NCBI GenBank assembly: GCA_030916665.1
Contig: JAUPWC010000327.1
Location: 1 to 5,652 of the forward strand
Origin: Verrucomicrobiota bacterium
GTDB lineage: Bacteria > Verrucomicrobiota > Verrucomicrobiia > Opitutales > Opitutaceae
Direction of reading: 5' to 3'
DNA length: 5,652 bases
Position 1 is the stretch's first letter. The number at the start of each line of letters is the position of its first letter. Shown here piece after piece: positions 1 through 5,532 of this stretch. Made by a program: the position numbers and the translations under genes. Below the pieces are notes generated by a model. The model had not been told where the DNA came from, searched no databases, and saw only the letters and a list, made by a program, of their open reading frames with translations.

Positions 1-65
1 AGTCGGCGGGCCTCCTGCAGGATGTGCTCGGCCGAAGCGTGATCGGATTGGGCGGGAGCGGACAT
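1..65 (-). CDS. feoB: Start of the FeoB permease part (partial, runs off the window)
   Basis: Twenty-one complete codons are visible from an ATG at 65-63, beginning MSAPAQSDHASAEH and continuing ILQEARR before the window ends. The frame is the same as that of the preceding FeoB G-domain gene, whose TGA (71-69) lies one codon upstream. In full-length FeoB proteins the GDI domain is followed by a short helical linker rich in Ala and Arg and then by the membrane permease (Gate) domains. The helix seen here fits that linker, so the rest of the gene should encode the inner-membrane metal permease; this is inferred from context because no membrane segment is in view. No purine-rich ribosome binding site precedes the ATG: the coding strand there reads CCCTCCTGAATC. 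Translation therefore probably depends on ribosomes finishing the upstream gene. It could instead be a single FeoB interrupted by one stop codon. Confidence 0.6.
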   Translation of the reverse strand, partial: MSAPAQSDHASAEHILQEARR

Positions 66-68
66 GAT

Positions 69-893
69 TCAGGAGGGTTGCGCGGCCACCGGGCGGCCCA
101 AGTTTTCAATGTCACCGCGGCGCAGGGCCTCGGCGATCTGGTCGTCGCCACCGAGCAGGCGCATGGCGACCCAGCGGGGATTGGGCAGGCCGGGATAAGC
201 TGTTTCCAGCTGCCGGCACAGGTGGTTGAGCGGCTGCTTCAGGGCCGCCGGCTCGGAACTCATGCGATGTGGACGGGGCACCCTCGTGGAGACGGCCATG
301 TCGTGGATCGCTTTCAGCAATTCGGGCAACCCTTCGCCACCGCGCGCGGCGGTGGGAATCACGGGCACGCCGAGGTCGCGAGCCAGTTGGCGGTCATCCA
401 CGGTGACGCCGTGTCGGCGCGCCTCGTCCATCAGATTGAGGCAGAGCACGGCCCGGTCGGTGATCTCGAGCACCTGCAATACGAGGTTGAGGTTGCGCTC
501 CAGACGTGTGGCGTCGGCCACGACCACGGTCACGTCGGGCTGGCCGAAGAGGATGAAGTTGCGCGCCACCTCCTCATCGGGGCTGGTGGAGAGCAGCGAG
601 TAGGTGCCGGGCAGGTCCACGAGTTTGAAGCGTTTTCCCGTGTAGTCGAAGCCGCCCTCGGCGCGCGCGACGGTCTTGCCGGGCCAGTTGCCCGTGTGCT
701 GGCGCAGCCCGGTCAGGGCGTTGAAGACCGTGCTCTTGCCCGTGTTGGGATTGCCGGCCAGTGCGACGACGAAGTCCCAGCGGTCCATCGAGACACCGAG
801 CTTCTTGAGGCTCGCGGCGCGGTAAACGGAACAGCTGGTGCACGCCTCGTTGGGTGCAGCGGGAGCTGGAGAAGAAGGGGCGACGGTGCTCAT
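69..893 (-). CDS. feoB: FeoB N-terminal G-protein and GDI domains (split FeoB)
   Basis: This 274-residue protein is the cytosolic GTPase half of the FeoB ferrous/divalent metal transporter. Full-length FeoB is usually about 650-800 residues, so only the regulatory part is encoded before the TGA. Residues 1-35 form an extension with a C18-x-x-C21 pair followed by SLKKLG, which could bind metal or respond to redox state (inference). G motifs are complete: G1 GNPNTGKST (47-55), G2 Thr74 in GNWPGKT, G3 DLPG (93-96), G4 NLMD (153-156) and G5 TAA (181-183). Residues from about 195 to 265, with RWVAMRLLGGDD, match the helical GDI domain. The ATG overlaps the stop of the DtxR/FeoA gene (ATGA, 893-890) and is preceded by a strong GGGAGGAGG site (906-898). 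The next gene, presumably the permease, continues in the same frame after TGA-ATC-ATG. The family assignment is secure; whether the metal is Fe(II) or Mn(II) is open because the operon sits beside mntR. Confidence 0.92.
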   Translation of the reverse strand: MSTVAPSSPAPAAPNEACTSCSVYRAASLKKLGVSMDRWDFVVALAGNPNTGKSTVFNALTGLRQHTGNWPGKTVARAEGGFDYTGKRFKLVDLPGTYSLLSTSPDEEVARNFILFGQPDVTVVVADATRLERNLNLVLQVLEITDRAVLCLNLMDEARRHGVTVDDRQLARDLGVPVIPTAARGGEGLPELLKAIHDMAVSTRVPRPHRMSSEPAALKQPLNHLCRQLETAYPGLPNPRWVAMRLLGGDDQIAEALRRGDIENLGRPVAAQPS

Positions 894-1906
894 GCGGCCT
901 CCTCCCGCGGCAGCGTGATGCGGATAAGCGCGGCCTGCTGACGACGGAGCGCGACGACCGAGCCGCGCACGCGATAGGCCGTCGGATCTCCGACGGGGCT
1001 GACCAGTTCAACCCGGACCACCGTGCCGGGAACGAAGCCGAGATCCAGCAGGCGCCGACGGGCGGCGCCGCGGCAGGCCGGAGAAAGCCCGAGCACCACG
1101 GCGGTCTGACCGGTTCGCAGTTCGCTGAGGGCGGAATCAAATTCCCCGGCGACATCCGGGCGCAACGCCACAGCCACGTTGCTGGCCTGAACGGTGTTGA
1201 GACGCAACCGCTGGCGGTCGGCCGTGAGGAGATCGAGATGATCGCGGGTGCGGTGCTCGACGCGGGCCTGCAGGCCGGGTCGCAGGCCCAGGGCCAGCAA
1301 TTGCCGGTAAAGGGTCTCGGGCTCGTCCTCCAGGTGCACGACCTCAAGCCAAACGCCGGCCTCCATTTCCGTAAGCAACTGGCCGGAATCAGCCGCGACC
1401 TCGCCACCGCGCGCCGGGATGGAATCGCCGTGCGGATCAAGCAGCGGGTGCCCCAGCTTGGCCGCGAGGCGGTCAGTTTCCTCGCGCGTCAGCAGGTGCT
1501 CCTGCCGCTCGGCGTGGCGATGCCAGTCGGTCTCGGCCACGCCGGTCTGATCGGCGAGGAAGCTTTCCCAGAGCCGATGGGCGCGCACGACGTGCTGGGC
1601 GAGTTCGCGGCCGGCGGGCTGCAGCCGCGGCGCGCCTTTTTCAAATGTCAGCAGCCCACCCTGCTCCAGTTCGGCGAGCAATGCGGCGGCCGAATCCTCC
1701 CCGAGACGCAGGGCCCCGGCCACGCTGGTCACGGAGCAGGTCCGGCCGTTCACCTCGGATTTGAGGATGTGCTTGAGCGCGTCTTCCTGCCGGGCACGCG
1801 CCGCCAGTTTCCGACCCGCCAGCCAGCGGGCCGCCAGCCCTTTTCCCGGCCAAAAAAGCGTCAGCGCCAGAGCCGCGAGCAAAAGGAGGATGAGCAGGTC
1901 CTTCAT
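890..1906 (-). CDS. Membrane-anchored DtxR-like sensor fused to tandem FeoA domains
   Basis: The 338-residue protein starts with a hydrophobic helix (about 3-19) followed by a run of Arg/Lys (22-39), so the helix should anchor it in the inner membrane with the bulk in the cytosol. Residues 40-165 follow the DtxR/MntR layout: winged helix (about 41-100), dimerisation helices with AHRLWESFL (109-117), then EHLLT (136-140) and the family signature LGHPLLDPHG (151-160). Residues D42, H110, E133, E136 and H137 align with MntR ligands D8, H77, E99, E102 and H103; the E11 position is K45. The helix aligned with the DNA-recognition helix (69-81) is acidic and Ala-rich, so DNA binding looks unlikely. 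Two SH3-like FeoA domains follow: about 178-247 (degenerate), and 257-332 with LLDLGFVPGT and ALRRQQAALI. FeoA acts on FeoB, and this gene overlaps feoB by 4 nt. I infer a metal sensor that acts on the transporter. Annotation as a plain DtxR-family repressor is the alternative. Confidence 0.85.
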   Translation of the reverse strand: MKDLLILLLLAALALTLFWPGKGLAARWLAGRKLAARARQEDALKHILKSEVNGRTCSVTSVAGALRLGEDSAAALLAELEQGGLLTFEKGAPRLQPAGRELAQHVVRAHRLWESFLADQTGVAETDWHRHAERQEHLLTREETDRLAAKLGHPLLDPHGDSIPARGGEVAADSGQLLTEMEAGVWLEVVHLEDEPETLYRQLLALGLRPGLQARVEHRTRDHLDLLTADRQRLRLNTVQASNVAVALRPDVAGEFDSALSELRTGQTAVVLGLSPACRGAARRRLLDLGFVPGTVVRVELVSPVGDPTAYRVRGSVVALRRQQAALIRITLPREEAA

Positions 1907-1907
1907 G

Positions 1908-2672
1908 TCAGAACCCGAAATTGAAGCGAACGACGTGGTTCCAGTCGGCCGCGCCGCGGGAGAGGCCCTTGTAAACGGCGAAATCCCACCAGGTTTTTTC
2001 GGACACCGCGAGGGTCACGCCGGCCCCCATGATTCCCTCGGTGGCGGAGGCACCCGAGGATTTGCCGAAGGCAAATTCCGCATAGACACCCACCGCCCGG
2101 GTCAGCGGCCGGCTGAGGGAACCGGAGCAATACCAGTAGGTGTCGTAGCCGTCGTCGTTGTCGTTCCGCAGGAAATCCAGTTCGGCCATCAGGTCGCAAT
2201 GGAAACCGCCGGCCAGCGAGGTGGACCAGGGCGCGATGAAACCGCCCTCCACGGCATCGTTGCCCACGCCGCCGCTGTTGGTCGGAAACTTCACATAAGG
2301 GATGAGCGCCGCCATGGTGCCGGTCTCGGAGTTGTCGTAGAAACGATACTTCGTGCGTACATAGACATCGCCGATGCCGCTGTTGCGCTCGGTGAACCCG
2401 CCCGACTCGAACTTCTGGGTGATGAACAGCTCCGCCCCCACCTGGATGTCCCAGTTGTGCGTCAGCCCGGTGGAGAGGAAAACGGAACCGGCGCCGACGG
2501 CCGTGTATTTTCCGCCGCCCTCCTTGTCGAGGGTCAGCGAGAGAGCGTCCATCTCGACCAAGAAGCTGCCCGGTACCACGGTCGAGGGATGCTCGGTGAT
2601 CTGGGCCCCGACGTGTCCGGCGGACAGCACGAGAGCCGCTGCGAGTGCAGCCTGACGTAGTTTTAAATACAT
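1908..2672 (-). CDS. Outer-membrane beta-barrel protein, transporter-like (PF13557-type)
   Basis: From the ATG at 2672-2670 the product has 254 residues. A signal peptide (MYLKLRQ, a hydrophobic core, then VGA before Q24) predicts export. The rest is alternating beta-strand sequence with many aromatic and Gly residues, a GIGDVYVRTKYRFYD segment (about 99-113) typical of the Phenol_MetA_deg-like transporter family, a PYVKFPT strand, and a C-terminal RFNFGF ending in Phe as expected of BAM-assembled barrels. The frame stays open upstream to a GTG at 2735, but that would bury the signal peptide behind 21 charged residues, so I chose 2672; a weak AAGG lies 7 nt before it. It is the first gene of the metal operon, and the MntR-like palindrome ends 3 nt before its start. 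By analogy with MnoP, the outer-membrane Mn channel of Bradyrhizobium, it may let Mn(II) or Fe(II) through the outer membrane. That role is inferred from position only; members of this family have no firm general function. Confidence 0.8.
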   Translation of the reverse strand: MYLKLRQAALAAALVLSAGHVGAQITEHPSTVVPGSFLVEMDALSLTLDKEGGGKYTAVGAGSVFLSTGLTHNWDIQVGAELFITQKFESGGFTERNSGIGDVYVRTKYRFYDNSETGTMAALIPYVKFPTNSGGVGNDAVEGGFIAPWSTSLAGGFHCDLMAELDFLRNDNDDGYDTYWYCSGSLSRPLTRAVGVYAEFAFGKSSGASATEGIMGAGVTLAVSEKTWWDFAVYKGLSRGAADWNHVVRFNFGF

Positions 2673-2675
2673 AAT
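2670..2675 (+). promoter_or_regulatory. Possible -10 element for mntR
   Basis: CATAAT matches TATAAT at five of six positions. It would place transcription start near 2682, inside the MntR-like palindrome, which fits autorepression, and would give a leader of about 58 nt to the GTG at 2740. No good -35 is visible 16-18 nt upstream, so the call rests on one hexamer and its position. Confidence 0.3.
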
Positions 2676-2690
2676 GTAGCCTTGGCTACA
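2675..2690. promoter_or_regulatory. MntR-box-like palindrome in the divergent promoter region
   Basis: TGTAGCC-TT-GGCTACA is a perfect 7-bp inverted repeat with a 2-bp centre, between the barrel gene (minus) and mntR (plus). The E. coli MntR box, as I recall it (core CATAGCAAAGGCTATG), shares the TAGCnAAGGCTA core with the reverse strand of this site, 11 of 16 positions. The adjacent gene is an E. coli-type MntR, so this is the likely operator. Its placement would let bound Mn-MntR block both directions: it overlaps the end of a possible plus-strand -10 and covers the region just before the barrel ATG. Confidence 0.75.
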
Positions 2691-2704
2691 CTTGAGCCTC
2701 GACT

Positions 2705-2710
2705 TGTCAA
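2705..2710 (-). promoter_or_regulatory. Possible -35 element for the metal operon
   Basis: TTGACA reads on the minus strand, inside a small 5-1-5 palindrome (ACTTG-T-CAAGT, 2702-2712). The best partner at 16 nt is TAGCCA (2688-2683), a weak -10 lying in the MntR-like palindrome. That pairing would start transcription only a few bases before the barrel ATG and would leave out its AAGG ribosome site, so the assignment conflicts with the chosen start and is tentative. Confidence 0.22.
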
Positions 2711-2739
2711 GTTCCCTTCGCCATGGCTTTGTCACGCCC

Positions 2740-3183
2740 GTGAAAAAAGCCGTTCGCGCTCCCCGAAAGCCAGTCCGCCCCTCCGCCCTGCAGGCCGAGT
2801 CCCTGCAGCAGACGCGGCGCGAGCACGCTTCGGAGACGGCCGAGGACTACGTGGAGGCCATCGCCGACCTGACGGCCGCCCACGGCGAGGCGCGCGTGGT
2901 TGATTTGGCGCGTCGGCTCGGCGTGACGCATGTCACCGTCAACCGGACCCTCGCCCGCCTCCAGCGCGAGGGCTACGTCAGCGTTCAGCCCTACCGGGCC
3001 ATCTTCCTGACTGATCGCGGCCGCACGCTCGCCGCCGAGTGCCAGCATCGCCACGGCATCGTGGTCGCCTTCCTCGTCTCGCTTGGCATCCCGGAGAAGT
3101 CCGCCGAGATCGACGCCGAGGGCATCGAGCACCACGTGAGCCCGGCCACGCTGGCGGCGTTTGCCCGGCATTTGGCGAAGTAG
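2740..3183 (+). CDS. mntR: MntR, manganese-responsive transcriptional regulator (DtxR family)
   Basis: A cytosolic dimeric DNA-binding protein that represses (or activates) manganese-homeostasis genes when loaded with Mn(II). From the GTG at 2740 it has 147 residues, close to the 155 of E. coli MntR, which it resembles along its length: a basic N-terminal tail, EDYVEAIADL (35-44), a winged helix with recognition helix GVTHVTVNRTLARL (61-74), wing AIFLTDRG (87-94), QHRHGIVVAFL (102-112) and DAEGIEHHVS (125-134). All six B. subtilis MntR ligand positions are kept: D36, E39, H105, E127, E130, H131. There is no C-terminal SH3 domain, as usual for MntR. The start is uncertain: no ATG is in frame, TTG codons at 2692 and 2704 are alternatives, and none has a clear ribosome site. 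I prefer GTG because the residues it would exclude look unlike protein. The divergent operon and the palindrome between them are its probable targets. Confidence 0.9.
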   Translation: MKKAVRAPRKPVRPSALQAESLQQTRREHASETAEDYVEAIADLTAAHGEARVVDLARRLGVTHVTVNRTLARLQREGYVSVQPYRAIFLTDRGRTLAAECQHRHGIVVAFLVSLGIPEKSAEIDAEGIEHHVSPATLAAFARHLAK

Positions 3184-3342
3184 TCGGCCTCGCGCAACCG
3201 ACGCGCAGGGGCCGCCAATTTACGAACGGTCTTGCGGCTTTACCCGATGCCGTTGGCGGCTAGTCTGTAGCTGTAACCAACCCCCAGTGACCGGCGCGAC
3301 CCGCCCGGGCCGGGCCGGCCTCCAACCCAGGAGACCACGATC
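3184..3342. other. Intergenic spacer between mntR and the EF-G paralogue
   Basis: The 159 nt hold no gene I can support. An 8-bp inverted repeat, GCCGCCAA (3211-3218) with TTGGCGGC (3253-3260), spans a 34-nt loop. A weak promoter candidate is TTTACC (3239-3244), 16 nt, TAGTCT (3261-3266). A GC-rich near-palindrome GGCCGG-G-CCGGCC (3308-3320) lies just before the ribosome site of the next gene. No hairpin followed by a T-run is present, so there is no obvious intrinsic terminator for mntR. Confidence 0.5.
3329..3333 (+). promoter_or_regulatory. Ribosome binding site of the EF-G paralogue
   Basis: AGGAG ends 9 nt before the ATG at 3343. It fixes that start, and is the clearest ribosome site in the right half of the window. 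Confidence 0.75.
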
Positions 3343-5451
3343 ATGAACGGCACCCGTCCTGCGGACATCCGCAATTTCGCCATCGTGGGCCACGCCAGTT
3401 GCGGCAAGACGACCCTCGCAGAAGCCATGCTTCTCTGCGGCGGCGCCATCAACCGCCTCGGCTCCGTGGCCCAAGGAACAACGGTCTCCGACTACCACGT
3501 CGGAGAACAAGCGCGTCACATCTCGATCCACGGGACGCCGCTCAACTGCCAATGGCAGGGGCGGCGTCTCAATTTTATCGACACTCCCGGCTACCTCGAC
3601 TTCTCGGGCGAGGCCATCAACGCCCTGCGCGTGGCTGACTTTGCCCTCGTCGTCATCCACGCCGGCCACGGCATCGGCGTGGGCACCGACCTCATGTGGG
3701 AGCAGGCCGGCGCGATCGGCATTCCGCGGATGATTGTCGTCACCGGTTTCGACAAGGAGAAATACGATTTTGAATCGCTGATGGAAGAGATCCGCGAGCA
3801 CTTCGGCCAGGGCGTGTTCCCGCTCGCGCTTCCGCTGGACTCCGGTCCCGGCTTCCATCGGGTGCTCGACGTCATGCGCAGCGAGGTTTGCAGCTACGCC
3901 GCCGACCGCTCCGGCAAATACACCGAGGAACCCGCCGCCGGTCCCGAGAAGGCCCGCGTGGACGCCATGCACAAGGAACTCATCGAGCACATCGCCGAGA
4001 GCGACGACTCCCTGCTCCAGAAATTTTTCGACGAGGGCGGCCTTTCCGAGGAGGTCCTGCGCACGGGAATCCATCCCGCGCTCCAGAACCAGGTGTTCAT
4101 TCCGCTGCTGTGCGTTTCCGGCGAGGCCAATGTCGGCGTGGCCCGCCTCATGGATTTTATCGCCAAATACGGCTCCTCCCCCGACGACCGCCAGACCATC
4201 GGCGCGATAGCCACGGCGACGGGCTCCCCCGTCCTCGTGCGCCTCGACGGCGGCGAGCCGGTCGCCCACGTCTTCAAGACTCTCACCGATCCGCAGACCG
4301 GCGACCTGTCCATCTTCCGCGTCTATTCCGGCACGATCAAATCCGGCACGGAGATGCACAACAGCGAGCGCCGCGTCGCCGAACGCATCGGGCCGCTCTA
4401 CCGGCTCAACGGCAAGACCCGCACCCCCGTCGAGGCGCTGCACGCCGGCGACATGGGCGCCGTCATCAAGCTCCGTGACACCCACACGGGCAACACGCTG
4501 TGCGACGCCCGGCATGCGGTCGCGTTGCCCAAGCTCACCTACCCCACACCCTACACCCACGCCGCCCTCAAGCTCAACGCCCCGGGCGACGAAGAGAAAC
4601 TGGCCGCGGGCCTCTCGGCCTTGCACGAGGAGGACCCGGCTTTCACCTACCACACCGATTCCGAGCTCCACCAGTTCATCATCTCCGCACAGGGCGAGCT
4701 GCATCTCGAGGTGCTCTTCGAGCGTCTGAAGCGGCGCTACAAGGTGGATGTCTCGCTCGAACCGCCGAAGATCCGCTACCGCGAAACCATCCGCGGCAAG
4801 GGCGAGGCCCGCTACCGCCACAAGAAGCAGACCGGCGGAGCCGGCCAGTTCGCCGAGGTCTGGCTGCGCATCGAACCGGGCCCGCGCGACACCGGTCTCA
4901 AGTTCGCCGAGTCGCTCGTCGGCCAGGATGTGGACCGCGTCTTCGTGCCGTCAGTCGAGAAAGGCGTGAAGACCTGCGCCAGCGAGGGCGCCCACGCCGG
5001 CTACCGCATGACCGACGTGAAGGTGGATTTCTGCGGCGGCAAGATGCACCCGGTGGACTCCAAGGACATCGCCTTCCAGATCGCCGGCTACTTCGCCTTC
5101 CGCGAAGCCTTCCAATCGGCGTCCCCGGTCCTCCTCGAGCCCATCCACGAACTGGAGATCCGCGTGCCCGAGGAATACGTCGGCCGCGTGGTCGGCGACC
5201 TCTCCGGCCGCCGCGGACGCATCCTCGGCATGGACGTCGCCGGCCGCCTTCAAATCGTGAAGGCGCAGGTCCCCGCCGCGCAGCTCCACCACTACGGCAC
5301 CGTGCTGCGCTCCCTCACCGGTGGCCGCGGCCTCCACAGCGAGAAGTTCGCCCACTACGAAGAGATGCCTGCCGACCAGGAGAAGAAACTCGTCGAGGAA
5401 TACCAGAAAGCCCGCGCCGCCGGCACGGCGAGCCACAACCATGCGCACTGA
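3343..5451 (+). CDS. Elongation factor G-like GTPase (EF-G paralogue)
   Basis: The 702-residue protein has the full five-domain EF-G layout and length: G domain with insert (about 10-280), domain II (about 305-395, GTIKSGTEM), domain III (about 400-475, ISAQGELHLEVLFERLKRRY), domain IV (about 478-598, HKKQTGGAGQFAEVWLRI) and domain V (599-675, EYVGRVVGDLSGRRGRILGM). It should bind the ribosome as a translational GTPase. The GTPase motifs differ from housekeeping EF-G. G1 is GHASCGKT (16-23). Switch I reads EQARHISI, with Ser61 where EF-G has the Mg-binding Thr of RGIT. G3 is DTPGY (80-84), with Tyr in place of the catalytic His. G4 is TGFD (134-137) instead of NKxD, and G5 is SGE. From memory, Thermus EF-G-2 also has Tyr in G3 and Thr in G4, which places this protein with the EF-G2-like paralogues rather than fusA proper. 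The tail ends SHNHAH. It has its own ribosome site, and a palindromic repeat starts 6 nt after the TGA. Nothing links it to the metal genes. Confidence 0.9.
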   Translation: MNGTRPADIRNFAIVGHASCGKTTLAEAMLLCGGAINRLGSVAQGTTVSDYHVGEQARHISIHGTPLNCQWQGRRLNFIDTPGYLDFSGEAINALRVADFALVVIHAGHGIGVGTDLMWEQAGAIGIPRMIVVTGFDKEKYDFESLMEEIREHFGQGVFPLALPLDSGPGFHRVLDVMRSEVCSYAADRSGKYTEEPAAGPEKARVDAMHKELIEHIAESDDSLLQKFFDEGGLSEEVLRTGIHPALQNQVFIPLLCVSGEANVGVARLMDFIAKYGSSPDDRQTIGAIATATGSPVLVRLDGGEPVAHVFKTLTDPQTGDLSIFRVYSGTIKSGTEMHNSERRVAERIGPLYRLNGKTRTPVEALHAGDMGAVIKLRDTHTGNTLCDARHAVALPKLTYPTPYTHAALKLNAPGDEEKLAAGLSALHEEDPAFTYHTDSELHQFIISAQGELHLEVLFERLKRRYKVDVSLEPPKIRYRETIRGKGEARYRHKKQTGGAGQFAEVWLRIEPGPRDTGLKFAESLVGQDVDRVFVPSVEKGVKTCASEGAHAGYRMTDVKVDFCGGKMHPVDSKDIAFQIAGYFAFREAFQSASPVLLEPIHELEIRVPEEYVGRVVGDLSGRRGRILGMDVAGRLQIVKAQVPAAQLHHYGTVLRSLTGGRGLHSEKFAHYEEMPADQEKKLVEEYQKARAAGTASHNHAH

Positions 5452-5457
5452 CTTCAA

Positions 5458-5532
5458 GGTAGGGCGAGTCGTCCCCGACGAGCCGCAGCTTGTCCTTTAT
5501 AGCCTTGGCCCGACGGAAGGCTTCGCCCTACC
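5458..5532. repeat. 75-nt palindromic intergenic repeat element
   Basis: GGTAGGGCGA (5458-5467) is the exact reverse complement of TCGCCCTACC (5523-5532). Two hairpins lie between them: TCGTC-CCC-GACGA (5469-5481) and AGCCTT-10 nt-AAGGCT (5501-5522), the second stacked directly against the outer stem. The whole can fold as a three-way junction. Such compact fold-back units beside gene ends resemble REP/MITE-type repeats; only one copy is in this window, so family status is inferred. It begins 6 nt after the EF-G paralogue stop and may act as a transcription terminator or RNA-stabilising structure. Confidence 0.7.

Noticed and set aside
24..941. Open frame of 305 codons on the plus strand over the FeoB G-domain gene
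   Set aside because: The opposite strand encodes an unmistakable FeoB GTPase with all G motifs. This frame gives a low-complexity Gly/His/Val-rich product without a family match.
854..1924. Open frame of 356 codons on the plus strand over the DtxR/FeoA gene
   Set aside because: It is antisense to the DtxR/FeoA protein, whose domain signatures are clear, and shows no recognisable domain itself.
1908..2735. Longer form of the barrel protein starting at GTG 2735
   Set aside because: It would add 21 charged residues in front of a normal signal peptide and run through the putative operator; ATG 2672 is better.
3220..4821. Open frame of 533 codons on the minus strand, opposite the EF-G paralogue
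   Set aside because: It lies antisense to a clearly recognisable EF-G. Its product is Gly/Val/Ala/Asp-rich with no known domain, as expected when a high-GC gene is read on the opposite strand.
5499..5508. TAGCCTTGGC inside the 75-nt repeat, identical to ten bases of the MntR-like palindrome
   Set aside because: The second half-site is not kept (GGCCCG instead of GGCTACA), and the bases belong to the stem of the repeat, so it is probably a chance match.
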